NCBI GenBank assembly: GCA_023428645.1 | Contig: JAEYXD010000030.1 | Location: forward strand, 1 to 43,656 | Direction of reading: 5' to 3' | Source: Pseudomonadota bacterium | Lineage (GTDB): Bacteria > Pseudomonadota > Gammaproteobacteria > Steroidobacterales > Steroidobacteraceae | DNA: 43,656 bases | Part shown: positions 24,856 to 33,632 of the stretch, piece after piece | How positions within the stretch are numbered: the stretch's first letter is position 1 | How the letters are laid out: each line of letters starts with the position of its first letter | Made by a program: the position numbers and the translations under genes | Notes under the pieces: model-generated | Seen by the model: the letters and a program-made list of their open reading frames with translations, nothing else | Told to the model about the DNA's origin: nothing | Database searches by the model: none

Positions 24856-26303
24856 GGGGTCGCTCCTGGTTGACCGAGCATGAAGTCGGATCTCGGGGTT
24901 CGCGGTTGCGTGCGATCGAACATCAACACGCCGTCGATGAATACCTGCTCGGCCAGCGCATAGACGCTGAACGGATCGCGATTCCAGATCACGACATCGC
25001 CCATCTTGCCCGCCTCGAGCGAGCCCGTGCGATCGCCGACGCCGAGCGCGTTCGCCGCATTCGAGGTGAGCCACCGAATCGCGCGCTCCGGCGCGATCGA
25101 CATGCCGACCGCGTTGCCGCGCGCCATGGCCTTCGCCGCCTCCTGGTTCAGGCGCTGAATGCCCTCATCCGAGTCGGAGTGCACGATCGAACAGCCGCCT
25201 TCGGGTCGATCGATCATCGCGAGGTTCTCCGGAATGCCGTCGAAGGATTCCATCTTGAAGCCCCACCAATCGGCCCACAGGGCGCCGCACACCTGCTTCT
25301 CCGCGAGGCGGTTCGCGATCTTGTAAGCCTCGACTCCGTGATGAAACGCGGCGATCTTGAAGCCGAACTCGTCCGCGAGATCCAGCATCACCTGCATTTC
25401 ATCGGCGCGGTAACAGTGGATGTGCACGATGATCTTGCCGTCCATCGCCTCGCCCAGCGTCTCGAGCTTCAGGTCGCGCTTCGGCTCGCTCGGCGGCTCG
25501 GCGCTCGCGTCGGCTGACCGCTTCTTTTCGTACGCCGCGAGATCACGCCGGTACTTGTCCCAGCCCCGCTTGTATTCCTGCGCATCCGCGAACGCCTGCC
25601 GGTATCCCGCGACATTGCCCATGCGCGTCGACGGGGACTGGCCCTTGCCGCCGTACACGCGCTTCGGATTTTCGCCGCACGCCATCTTCAGGCCGTGCCG
25701 CGCATCGGGAAATTTCATCGCCTGATAGCTCGCGGCGGGCACGTTCTTCAGGGTGATGCCGCGTCCACCGACGAGGTTCGCCGAGCCCGGCAGGATCTGC
25801 AGCGTCGTGACGCCGCCTTCGAGCGCGGCTTGAAAGCCCGGATCCTGCGGCCACACGCCGTGCTCCGCCCAGACGTTCGCCGTGACGGGCGCCGTCATTT
25901 CGTTGCCGTCGTCATGGGCGTTCACACCCGGGCTCGGATACACGCCGAGATGCGAGTGCACGTCGATGAGCCCCGGCGTGACCCAGCGTCCGTTCGCGTC
26001 GATGACGCGCGCACCCACGGGCGCGCTCGCATTCGGGCCGACGGATTGGATACGACCGTCCGCGATCACGACATCCGCGCCGTTCAAACGCTCGCCCGTG
26101 CCCGTGAGAACCGTGGCGTTACGAATGACGATGGCCGCCGCGGCGGCCGGCTGGTACGTCGAAGGGTATGCAATCTTCTGCGGCGAGGCGGTCGGCTGCG
26201 CTGGCGGCGCCGTGCTCGCGGACTGCGCTGCGCAGCCTGCGAGCACGACCGCAAGGCAGGCCGCGACGGCGGACTTCGATGAACCCCGGGCGATGAAATC
26301 CAT
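24852..26303 (-). CDS. Lipoprotein amidohydrolase (imidazolonepropionase-like), catalytic member of a pair
   Basis: A 483-residue metal-dependent hydrolase with a lipobox ending LAGC (Cys24). The metal site is intact: TPGLIDVHSHLG gives the HxH motif, later histidines lie in VHIHCYRAD and AFHHGVEAYK, and HSDSDEG supplies the aspartate. The C-terminal beta domain has GSLEAGKMGDVVIWNRDPFSV. The ATG at 26303 has AGAGGAT 11 bases upstream. It overlaps the pseudo-amidohydrolase gene by 4 bases. A GNAT gene lies 107 bases upstream on the same strand. The periplasmic substrate is unknown; relatives include peptidases and lactamases. Confidence 0.9.
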   Translation of the reverse strand: MDFIARGSSKSAVAACLAVVLAGCAAQSASTAPPAQPTASPQKIAYPSTYQPAAAAAIVIRNATVLTGTGERLNGADVVIADGRIQSVGPNASAPVGARVIDANGRWVTPGLIDVHSHLGVYPSPGVNAHDDGNEMTAPVTANVWAEHGVWPQDPGFQAALEGGVTTLQILPGSANLVGGRGITLKNVPAASYQAMKFPDARHGLKMACGENPKRVYGGKGQSPSTRMGNVAGYRQAFADAQEYKRGWDKYRRDLAAYEKKRSADASAEPPSEPKRDLKLETLGEAMDGKIIVHIHCYRADEMQVMLDLADEFGFKIAAFHHGVEAYKIANRLAEKQVCGALWADWWGFKMESFDGIPENLAMIDRPEGGCSIVHSDSDEGIQRLNQEAAKAMARGNAVGMSIAPERAIRWLTSNAANALGVGDRTGSLEAGKMGDVVIWNRDPFSVYALAEQVFIDGVLMFDRTQPRTPRSDFMLGQPGATP

Positions 26304-26410
26304 GAGCGGCTCGATCCTCTGCGAAACGGTCGTGCGTTTCTACGCCATCGTTCTTCTTCCGCGCAAGCCGCCTGCGCCGAAGCGCATGCGCGACGCGATC
26401 TGCCGAGCGA

Positions 26411-27010
26411 TCAGCGCTCCGCGTGCCGCTGCAAGCGCAATTCGAGATGCCTGCGCACGTCCGGCCACTCGCTCGCGAGAATGCTGTAGATCACGGTATC
26501 GCGGATCGAGCCGTCGCGCCGCGCCTGATAGTGACGCAGGACGCCATCCTTCTTCGCGCCGAGCGCTTCGATCGCCCGCTGCGAGCGGAAATTGAAATTG
26601 TCGGTGCGCAGACCGACAACCTTGCAGCCGAGATCATCGAACGCATGCGCGAGCAGCAGCAGCTTGCAGGTCGTGTTGAGACGCGAGCGCTGCCGGCTCT
26701 GCGCATAAAAGGTGTAGCCGATCTCGACGCGATCGATCGCCTCGACGATGTCGTGATAGCGCGTCGAGCCGACGACTTCACCCGTCGCGAGGTCGCGCAC
26801 GGCCCAGGGCAGCATGTGTCCTTGCGCTCGTCCCTCGAACGCCGCTTCGAGCCACCGCGCGGTCTGTTCCGGACGCGGCACCGTCGTGAACCACAAATTC
26901 CACAGCTCGCCGTCCGACGCGGCGCGAACGATCTCGTCGTGATGCGCGGGCGTGAGCGGCTCGAGGCGAATGCCATCGCGCTCCAGGGTGACGGGCTCGG
27001 GGCGAATCAT
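26411..27010 (-). CDS. GNAT-family N-acetyltransferase (RimJ/RimL-like)
   Basis: A 199-residue acetyltransferase of the ribosomal-protein-type GNAT group. Visible features are the N-terminal RDGIRLEPLTPAHHDEI-like strand (here ERDGIRLEPLTPAHHDE), the central VEIGYTFYAQSRQRSRLNTTCK stretch in parts, which holds the acetyl-CoA loop, and VGLRTDNFNFRSQRAIEALGA, the family signature before the last strands. GGAGAG lies 7 bases before the ATG at 27010. It lies upstream of the amidohydrolase pair in the same direction. The acceptor could be a protein N-terminus or a small molecule. Confidence 0.85.
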   Translation of the reverse strand: MIRPEPVTLERDGIRLEPLTPAHHDEIVRAASDGELWNLWFTTVPRPEQTARWLEAAFEGRAQGHMLPWAVRDLATGEVVGSTRYHDIVEAIDRVEIGYTFYAQSRQRSRLNTTCKLLLLAHAFDDLGCKVVGLRTDNFNFRSQRAIEALGAKKDGVLRHYQARRDGSIRDTVIYSILASEWPDVRRHLELRLQRHAER

Positions 27011-27186
27011 GAAACGCTCTCCGGAAATTCTGCGGACGATGATTGTGCCGCGCTTCCGCCTCCGACTGGCCGGAATTTGCGTGCGCCGCAGCCAGGCGAC
27101 TCCGATTCCATCGCGGGCCCTGCCGACTCACTCCGATCGCGATCTGGCGTAAGCTCGCCGCGCATGACAGCGCCGAGTTGATCCAC

Positions 27187-27615
27187 ATGCCGCCCGAATC
27201 GCAATTGCTGCGCGCTGCTCGCGACCGATTGGCGCGCGCCGAACAGAGCTTCGGTTCGAATGACGGTCTCGCGCAGCTCGAGGACGGCCTGGCGGTGCTC
27301 GATGAGCTCATCGAAGCGGGCGGACCCGATCGTCTGGTTGCCCGCAACCTCGCGGCGACCTATGCCGCTCGCATCTTCGGCCGCGTGAAAACGGCCGTCA
27401 CGGCCGATCGCGCGGTTCCACAGCCGACGCTCGAGCACTACTTCAAGCTCATGCTCGCCTTCGACACCGGCGACTTCGACCTGCCGGATGAATCGCGCGC
27501 GCTCAAGATCGCGGTCGTGCGCAGGCTCATCGATCTCGCATACGAAGGCCATCCACCCGCGGCGAAACGCGCGGCCCTGGCGCGATTCGGCGAGATTACG
27601 CGCGAGCGCGAATGA
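27187..27615 (+). CDS. Hypothetical helical protein (142 aa)
   Basis: I do not recognise the family. The 142 residues are predicted mostly alpha-helical, soluble and without Cys. It starts PPESQLLRAARDRLARAEQ and has two further helical stretches, LDELIEAGGPDRLVARNLAATYAARI and SRALKIAVVRRLIDLAYEG. The ATG at 27187 is a guess supported by the onset of regular coding character; the Shine-Dalgarno is weak. A five-codon mini-ORF (ATG at 27163) ends 6 bases before it, with a TAAGCT -10-like box 7 bases upstream of that ATG. The gene is divergent from the GNAT. Confidence 0.6.
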   Translation: MPPESQLLRAARDRLARAEQSFGSNDGLAQLEDGLAVLDELIEAGGPDRLVARNLAATYAARIFGRVKTAVTADRAVPQPTLEHYFKLMLAFDTGDFDLPDESRALKIAVVRRLIDLAYEGHPPAAKRAALARFGEITRERE

Positions 27616-27738
27616 CGCACCTCCGCGCTGCGCAAAGGCAGGGAACCGGCGAGGCGGCTCGAGCCTTCCTACGTCGCTGCAACCCGCAGTCGGAAAATCA
27701 GCGACAGGCCGGCACCATGTGCCGCCTGAGTTTCATGC

Positions 27739-28461
27739 ATGGCAATAGCGCCGACGTCCACCTTTGCTCTCGCCTGTGCCCCGTACACCTTCAAGGATCT
27801 CGAAGCGACGGTGTGCCGTATCGATCTGCGCACGCATGCGCTGCGGATGTTTCTCAATGACGAGAAAGGCCGGCCGCTCAAATATTTCAGCGGCGTGAAC
27901 CGCCTGCTCCAGCCGCGCGGCGAGCGGCTCGCGTTCGCGATGAATGCCGGCATGTATCACAAGGATTTCTCGCCCGTCGGCCTGCTCGTCATCGACAGCG
28001 AGGAAGTGAACCCGATCAATCTGGACAACGCGGCGGGAAATTTCTTCCTGAAGCCGAACGGCGTGTTCTTCGTCTCCTCGGGCGGCGCGCAGATCGTGGA
28101 AAGCTCGCGTTACGCGGGGTTGCGCGAGAAGCCGCTTGTCGCGACACAATCGGGCCCGATGCTCGTGATCGACGGCGCCCTGCATCCCGCCTTCAGGGAG
28201 CACAGCACGTCGCGCTACGTCCGCAACGGTGTCGGGCTGCTCTCCGAGCACGAAGTCGTCTTCGCGATCAGCGAACGGCCGGTCACGTTTCATGAGTTCG
28301 CCGTGCTGTTTCGGAACGGGCTCGGCTGCAAGGATGCACTGTTCCTCGATGCGTCCGTCTCGAGCTTGTATTCGGAGACCCTGCAGCGACGGGACGTGCG
28401 TGCGTCGCTGGGACCGATCATCGGCGTCGTCGTGCCGGACACGCCGGCGGCCGAGGGCTGA
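27739..28461 (+). CDS. Phosphodiester glycosidase family protein (DUF2233/NAGPA-like)
   Basis: 240 residues with the motif series of this family: AFAMNAGMYHKDFSPVGLLV, then FFLKPNGVFFV, then QSGPMLVIDG, RNGVGLL and LFLDASVSSLY. Members cleave phosphodiester-linked sugars; bacterial relatives are often secreted and tied to the cell envelope. The N-terminus is odd: only about 12 residues (ending FALA) precede the Cys where a mature protein would begin, short for a signal peptide. An in-frame stop at 27727-27729 prevents a longer form, so either it is cytoplasmic or the export signal has been lost. It converges with the M48 gene, 5 bases apart. Confidence 0.85.
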   Translation: MAIAPTSTFALACAPYTFKDLEATVCRIDLRTHALRMFLNDEKGRPLKYFSGVNRLLQPRGERLAFAMNAGMYHKDFSPVGLLVIDSEEVNPINLDNAAGNFFLKPNGVFFVSSGGAQIVESSRYAGLREKPLVATQSGPMLVIDGALHPAFREHSTSRYVRNGVGLLSEHEVVFAISERPVTFHEFAVLFRNGLGCKDALFLDASVSSLYSETLQRRDVRASLGPIIGVVVPDTPAAEG

Positions 28462-28466
28462 TTCGC

Positions 28467-29993
28467 TCACGCGGCCGAGCGGCACCGATCCCAGAACCGC
28501 TGCGCCTCGCCCTTGCGGCCGCGATCCAGCAAATAGCCATAGCCGAGTTGACCCGCGGCCGTCAGAAGCTCCTCATCCTGCTGCGCGGCCAGCGTGAGAT
28601 TATGCAGGCCTGCTTCATCGCCCGATTCGAGGAGCAGGCGCCCGAGGAGAAAATGCGCCTGTGCGAAGCTCGGCTCGAGCAGCACCAGCGCGCGCAGCTC
28701 CTCGACGGCCGCGGGCTCGTGCCCGACATCGAGCAGCAGCAGCGACTTCTCCCATAGGTCCGCGGGTTTCAGCTCCTCCGCCGGCGTGTTCTCGTATTGC
28801 GCGATCTTCCAGCGCGCTTCGCGGATTGCTTCGTGACGCTTGCGCCACGCGGCCGCGTTTTCGGCGTGCCATTCGTCGTCGCACCACTGCAGGAGCGCGG
28901 GAGCCAGCGCACCGAGCAGATGCAGCGCGGTCGAGCCAGTCGCGCTCGCGGGCAGTTCGGCCGGCACGCTGAGGGCCGTCAATCGTTCGGCGAGACTTGG
29001 ATGCGCATCGGCGTCGCTCGCGAAGCGCCGCAAGCTCGCCTGCAGCCAATCCTCTCGCAACCACTCGCGCCGCGCGATCGACAACGCGCGCGGCAGCATC
29101 GCATACGGCAGGTACGGCGGCTCCGGCGCCTTTTCGACCTGGGCATAAAAGCGCTCCCAAAAGAGCTCGGTGAGAAAGCGTGCGGCGAGATCGGCCTTCA
29201 CGAGCGCGCGGCCGAACACGCGCGCCTCCGTCGCCCACGCCGCCACCTGATCCGCGTGATATTCGTGTTGGCGCGCGAGCACGAAGGTATGGGCGTGGAA
29301 GTACGGCGCGTAGCCGCGATAGAAAAGTGCGAGGGCCTTCTCGAACGCGCCCGCAGGCTCGGCGAACTTGCGCTGCAGCGCTTGCCACGGAACGCGCTGC
29401 CGATAGATCCATGCCGCGAATCTGCTGTCGCGACCGCCCAGATGACCCAGCTCGTGCGCGAGCATCGTCTTGAACTCCACGACGTCGAGCGTCGCGAGTA
29501 GCGGGATGCCGAGCTGCAGATGACAGGAATAGCGACCGAACACGCCCCAGCGCGGCTGCTGGTGCAGGCTCACGTGGAATGCTGCATCCAGCGTGACGCG
29601 TGCGAGCACCGTGCCGCCCGATCGGTGCCTGCCGCTTCGCAGTGACGCCGTGCGCTGCAGGACGTCATCGATCGCGGCGAACAAGGAGGGCGCCTCGTCG
29701 CGCGTGATCGTGCGCCCCAGGGGCGGGTCGATCGACACGAGCGCGCCGCGCACGATCGCGAACGTCATGGCGGCGCCTGCGATCGTGCCGATGACCGCGA
29801 GCTGCGACACGGCGCCGGAAACGGCTGAAGCGATGCACAGAGCGCCCGCGACGAGAGTGACCACTGCACCGAACGCGATCGGCGCATAACCGAGCGCCGC
29901 GATCAGAGCGACTCGCAGCGCATAGAGCCGCGGAGTTTCATCCGCTTGCCGCTCGAGCCGCCGGACCAGATCGGAAAACTCGCTGCCGTCCAT
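28467..29993 (-). CDS. M48-family metalloprotease with C-terminal repeat domain
   Basis: A 508-residue membrane protease. Two hydrophobic helices lie at about 28-57 and 61-86, then the M48 domain with zinc motif HELGH (180-184) and third ligand Glu244 in RQHEYHAD. The C-terminal 130 residues are helical and TPR-like (LLLEPSFAQAHFLLGRLLLESGDEAGL), suggesting protein binding. This combination resembles HtpX/BepA-type quality-control proteases, although the arrangement differs from either. GGGAAG precedes the ATG. The catalytic side relative to the membrane cannot be fixed by eye. Confidence 0.88.
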   Translation of the reverse strand: MDGSEFSDLVRRLERQADETPRLYALRVALIAALGYAPIAFGAVVTLVAGALCIASAVSGAVSQLAVIGTIAGAAMTFAIVRGALVSIDPPLGRTITRDEAPSLFAAIDDVLQRTASLRSGRHRSGGTVLARVTLDAAFHVSLHQQPRWGVFGRYSCHLQLGIPLLATLDVVEFKTMLAHELGHLGGRDSRFAAWIYRQRVPWQALQRKFAEPAGAFEKALALFYRGYAPYFHAHTFVLARQHEYHADQVAAWATEARVFGRALVKADLAARFLTELFWERFYAQVEKAPEPPYLPYAMLPRALSIARREWLREDWLQASLRRFASDADAHPSLAERLTALSVPAELPASATGSTALHLLGALAPALLQWCDDEWHAENAAAWRKRHEAIREARWKIAQYENTPAEELKPADLWEKSLLLLDVGHEPAAVEELRALVLLEPSFAQAHFLLGRLLLESGDEAGLHNLTLAAQQDEELLTAAGQLGYGYLLDRGRKGEAQRFWDRCRSAA

Positions 29994-30134
29994 AGGCTTC
30001 CCAGGACCACCGGAGGGCGGAGATTACGTCGCGTCGGTCGGCGAAAAATTTGAACTGCGTCTCACTTCGAAGCCACGCTGGCAGCGCTCGATCAGCGCGG
30101 GAAAATCCCGGCATGCCTTCCCGATTTTGCGGAC

Positions 30135-30590
30135 TCAACGGTCATCGACGACCGTGTCGCGAACATAGCCGGCGGACGCGCGCCAGCGCAGGCCGAGGTC
30201 GGGATACGTCACATCATCGTGCTCGCTGCGTCCGCCCATCTCCAGCACGATCGCGTCGGCATTCGCTCGATTCCGCAGATGATGGCCGTTCGCGATGCCC
30301 GCTTTGAAACCAGCGCAGTCGCCGGCGCGGAGCACTTGCTCGCCTTCGTCGGTGACCAGCACGACTTCGCCCGCGACGATGAACACGAATTCATCTTCGG
30401 ATGAATGCCAATGCCGCTGACTCGACCAGACGCCCGGCGGCAAGCGCAGCAGGTTCACGCCGAATTGCGTCAGGCCCGCGACATCGCCGAGGCGCTTGCG
30501 TTCGCGGCGCTCGCACGGCTCATCGTGAGGGGCTGGATAGTCGGAGCCGACGCTCGCGGCGAGTGCGTTCGGATCGATCTTGCGAATCAT
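30135..30590 (-). CDS. Cupin-domain protein
   Basis: A 151-residue single-domain cupin. Motif 1 is visible as RHWHSSEDEFVFIVAGEVV (His, His, Glu and a later Gly), and motif 2 as KAGIANGHHLRNRANADAI with a His, so the metal site is probably occupied. Similar small cupins are annotated as transcription-associated or sugar-modifying, but nothing here decides. The ATG at 30590 has GAGGAGG 5 bases upstream, overriding an ATG 18 bases further out. It is divergent from the DUF4136 gene across about 100 bases. Confidence 0.85.
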   Translation of the reverse strand: MIRKIDPNALAASVGSDYPAPHDEPCERRERKRLGDVAGLTQFGVNLLRLPPGVWSSQRHWHSSEDEFVFIVAGEVVLVTDEGEQVLRAGDCAGFKAGIANGHHLRNRANADAIVLEMGGRSEHDDVTYPDLGLRWRASAGYVRDTVVDDR

Positions 30591-30694
30591 GTAAGCCTCC
30601 TCTGGCATGCATCAGGATTGCCCGCCCAGGCCCGCTGGAACTCGTTGAGGCAGGTCGCGTTGCGGTTCTGTCCGGAACTGGTGCGGAGCTGCCC

Positions 30695-31300
30695 ATGATC
30701 GCTCGAAATCGTCGCTTCTGCGGGATCTTCCTGGCTTCGCTGCTGGCGCTGCTGACGGCTTGCGCGTCGACGAAAGGTCCGGATATTCGCGTACACAGCG
30801 CGCCCGACGTCGCGTTCTCGTCGTTCGGGACCTTCGGTTTTCCCGATCAGACCGGCACCGACCGCGGCGGTTATTCGACGCTCATCACGAACTACTTCAA
30901 GAACGCCGTGCGCAAACAGATGGAGTTGCGCGGCTATCGGTACGTCGACGCCAATCCCGACCTGCTCGTGAACTTCTATGCGAACGCTCGCGAGCGCACG
31001 GAAATACGCACGATGCCGTCGATGGGGTACGGCTACTACGGTTATCGCTACGGTCTGTACAACGCATGGCCGCTGTACGACAACGAGATCGATTCCGTGA
31101 CCTACCCGGTCGGCACCGCAAACATCGACATCGTCGATGCGAAGCGCAAGCAGATGATCTGGGAAGGTGTCGCTCAGGGAAGGATCACCACGGAGGACAT
31201 GAAGCAGCCGCAGGCGGCGATCGATCGGGTCGTGGCGCAACTGTTCCAGCGCTTCCCGGGCACTGCGAGCGGGGTGGAGAACGCGCCGGCCGGGGACTAG
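30695..31300 (+). CDS. DUF4136 lipoprotein
   Basis: A 201-residue predicted lipoprotein with a signal ending LLTAC, followed by the DUF4136 pattern: VRVHSAPDVAFSSFGTF-like start, a stretch predicting NPDLLVNFYANARE, a Tyr/Gly-rich patch (GYGYYGYRYG), then GTANIDIVDAKRKQMIWEGVAQG. The family is widespread in proteobacterial envelopes and its role is unknown. GGAG lies 7-8 bases before the ATG at 30695; the open frame extending upstream has unconserved Arg-rich sequence and is rejected. It converges with the propeller/thioredoxin gene, 21 bases apart. Confidence 0.85.
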   Translation: MIARNRRFCGIFLASLLALLTACASTKGPDIRVHSAPDVAFSSFGTFGFPDQTGTDRGGYSTLITNYFKNAVRKQMELRGYRYVDANPDLLVNFYANARERTEIRTMPSMGYGYYGYRYGLYNAWPLYDNEIDSVTYPVGTANIDIVDAKRKQMIWEGVAQGRITTEDMKQPQAAIDRVVAQLFQRFPGTASGVENAPAGD

Positions 31301-31321
31301 TCGCTCGGTGTCGCGGCGGCG

Positions 31322-32962
31322 TTATTGCCGTGTCAATTCGTCGGCCGTGAGCACTCCTGTGCGCGCGATGCGCTTGCCTGCCGCGTCGTATCGATAGGAG
31401 CGCGGCTTTTCGCCGCTCCAGGCCGGATCGATCGCATATCGCAACGCTTCAGGCGTGCCCGCGGCGAAGGCATAAGCGTCCGATACGACACCGAGCTGCG
31501 CCAATCGCTCCTTGATGGCTTCAGCCTGCTCGATGGGATCGGTCGTCACCGTGACGATCGTGAGCTCGGGATGCGCGCGCTGCGCGGCGGCAATCGTGCC
31601 CAGCGACTTCATGCAGTACGTGCATTCCAGATCCCACATCACGAGCCAGAACGGCCGGCCGCGGCGCTCGCGCTCGATGCGCTGCAAGGTGCCGCGGTCG
31701 AACGGCTGGATTTGCGTCGCGTGAGCGGACGGCGGTGGCTTCCTCGCCGCCTGCGTCGTCTTCGCGGCACGATCGCCGAGCAACGATTGCGTTGCGACAC
31801 CTTCCGCGCGCCGCCACACGATGCGCAAGTCACCGTTCGCTTGCAGCACGCGCGGCTGATCGGAATCGCCGGCCGTTTCGAGTGTCGGGCCTGGCGCGAA
31901 AGTGCGGCCGCCGTCGGCCGAGAGCCACGACTCGACGCGCGTCGCTTCGCCGTCGAAGCGCTTCCAGACAACGGCCACGTCGTTGCCCGCCACCGCGACA
32001 TCCGCATGGCTCGCGCCAGCAGGCAGCGGCTTCACGTGCGTCGGCTCGTTCGACGTGAGCTGACCATAGAACACGCGACCCGCGCCGGCCACTTCATTGA
32101 ACCAGACCGCATGGCGCGTGCCGTCATGACCGAAGGCGAGGCTCGGTCCGTGGTGCGGGCAGGCCTCGACGTTCCAGCGATCGAACGTCGCGCGACTCAC
32201 GACCGGCTGCGCGCGATCGCGCGTCAACACCGCGAATGCGTGATCGCGCTCGCTCGGTTGGAACACGTGACGCCACAAGGCCGCCGGCCGTCCTTCGTGA
32301 TCGAGGCTCAAGCCGATGCGGCAGCATTCGCACGTGTGATCGGCCAGCTTGAAGTCGCCCTGCCAGGTCGCGCCCCGATCCCTCGAGTACGCGTAATAGA
32401 CAGCGGCCCCCGCATAGTCGCGCTGCGCTGCTCGAGCGATCTCCAGATCGCGCTTGTCGATCCATGCCACCCAGATCGTGTCCTCGCGATCGACCAGCAT
32501 CGACTCGAACCGGTGCGTGATGATCCGCCGATCACGATGCACGATCGCGGGCGGCAGCCAGCGTTTGCCTCCGTCGAGCGAGCGCGCGAAGCGAATGTTG
32601 CCAGTGAACGGCGCGGCCAGCGGCGACGTCCACGTCACATACATACCGCCTTGGCTGTCGAACGCGAGCTTCGGCCGGTTGTCGCCATCGGCGGCGACGG
32701 GCTCCGGTGTCGCGTTCACGGCGATCGGAGCTTCCCACGCGCCGGACGCCGTCGAGCGCGAGACATACACGGTTGCCGCGGACGCAGCACCCTCCGCGTA
32801 GACGATCCACACGTTGCCTTGCGGATCGACCGCGGCCGACGTGCCCAGCGCCGTGCGCGGCGATTGCATCGCGCCGGCGACATTCCAGCAAGACGTCAAC
32901 ACCGCGAGCACGAGCACCAGCTGGTGCCTGACGGTCGAACGAGCCAACCACGTCGCGTGCAT
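31322..32962 (-). CDS. BNR/sialidase-like propeller fused to a thioredoxin-like domain
   Basis: A 546-residue exported protein with a signal peptide (about 1-31). Residues 40-395 form a beta-propeller with Asp-box-type repeats (SRDRGATW, SLDGGKRW, SADGGRTF). It contains a Cys cluster HTCECCRIGL (Cys211, Cys213, Cys214) and a later Cys268. From about 415 a TlpA/redoxin-like domain follows, with CTYC (447-450) after WLVMWDLE. The true sialidase catalytic residues are not evident, so enzyme activity on sugars is doubtful. GAGGAT lies 6 bases before the ATG. The upstream gene on the same strand is a His-rich DUF2946-type protein, which hints at a metal or copper-linked envelope function. Confidence 0.8.
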   Translation of the reverse strand: MHATWLARSTVRHQLVLVLAVLTSCWNVAGAMQSPRTALGTSAAVDPQGNVWIVYAEGAASAATVYVSRSTASGAWEAPIAVNATPEPVAADGDNRPKLAFDSQGGMYVTWTSPLAAPFTGNIRFARSLDGGKRWLPPAIVHRDRRIITHRFESMLVDREDTIWVAWIDKRDLEIARAAQRDYAGAAVYYAYSRDRGATWQGDFKLADHTCECCRIGLSLDHEGRPAALWRHVFQPSERDHAFAVLTRDRAQPVVSRATFDRWNVEACPHHGPSLAFGHDGTRHAVWFNEVAGAGRVFYGQLTSNEPTHVKPLPAGASHADVAVAGNDVAVVWKRFDGEATRVESWLSADGGRTFAPGPTLETAGDSDQPRVLQANGDLRIVWRRAEGVATQSLLGDRAAKTTQAARKPPPSAHATQIQPFDRGTLQRIERERRGRPFWLVMWDLECTYCMKSLGTIAAAQRAHPELTIVTVTTDPIEQAEAIKERLAQLGVVSDAYAFAAGTPEALRYAIDPAWSGEKPRSYRYDAAGKRIARTGVLTADELTRQ

Positions 32963-33081
32963 GTCGAATCCTCATCACTCGCCTCATGCAAACGCGGGCG
33001 CGTTGCATGCGATCAACGGAAATGATCGTTCGCGCTGAGCGAACGGCCGCGGCGTCGACGAGCGTCGAGCACGGCGAACCA

Positions 33082-33525
33082 CTAGCCGACTGCGAGTGAG
33101 GCGGGCGGACCGCGAATGCGGTCGACGCGAACCGGACGATTCGCGTGAGGGGAAACGGTGTCGGCGGCAAGCAGATTGGACGCGGGATAAAGGCGCGCAT
33201 TCGCGAGGTGGAAGTCGTTGCTTGCGCATCCCGTGACGACAGCAAAGACACAGAGGTTCGTATCGGTCGCGCCGACGTGATCGGCATGCGGGGCGGCACT
33301 GGCCTCGGCTGCATGCGCATGAGCCGCGTGTGAATGCGCGTGAGCATCGTGCGTCGCAACGGCCTCGGCCGCAGCGGCCACTGGCGCGATGACGCTCGCG
33401 CTCGGACAGAACCTCAAGGACAGCTCGCCACCCGCGGCCGACACCATGAATCCCGCCGGCACGAACGCGCGCGCCACCAGGAACGGCAGCAGCCACAAAA
33501 TCCAGCGACGCGCACGGGGTGTCAT
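33082..33525 (-). CDS. DUF2946-like small membrane protein with His-rich segment
   Basis: 147 residues. An N-terminal hydrophobic helix (WILWLLPFLVARAFVPAGFMV) is followed by LSLRFCP, a stretch characteristic of DUF2946 proteins, then an Ala/His-rich segment (HDAHAHSHAAHAHAA, about 59-73, with further His to 82) and a pair of Cys (Cys93 and Cys101 region, LCVFAVVTGCA). DUF2946 genes often lie beside copper uptake or resistance genes. The His-rich patch would suit Cu or Zn binding. It is followed after 120 bases by the propeller/thioredoxin gene on the same strand. Family assignment is moderate; metal role is inference. Confidence 0.7.
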   Translation of the reverse strand: MTPRARRWILWLLPFLVARAFVPAGFMVSAAGGELSLRFCPSASVIAPVAAAAEAVATHDAHAHSHAAHAHAAEASAAPHADHVGATDTNLCVFAVVTGCASNDFHLANARLYPASNLLAADTVSPHANRPVRVDRIRGPPASLAVG

Positions 33526-33589
33526 GACGGGCCGAGTATATGCGTGGGCCCCGCGGGCGGACCACGCGCGAAAGTCAGGAGGATCAAAA

Positions 33590-33618
33590 GAAAGATCAAA
33601 CTCCGCGCGAACGCGCGG
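33590..33618 (-). terminator. Probable intrinsic terminator after the short asparaginase gene
   Basis: On the minus strand the hairpin CCGCGCG-TT-CGCGCGG (33618-33603) starts about 15 bases after the asparaginase stop and is followed by the T-rich AGTTTGATCTTT. The U-run is interrupted, so strength is uncertain. Confidence 0.55.
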
Positions 33619-33632
33619 TGTGCGGCACCGGC

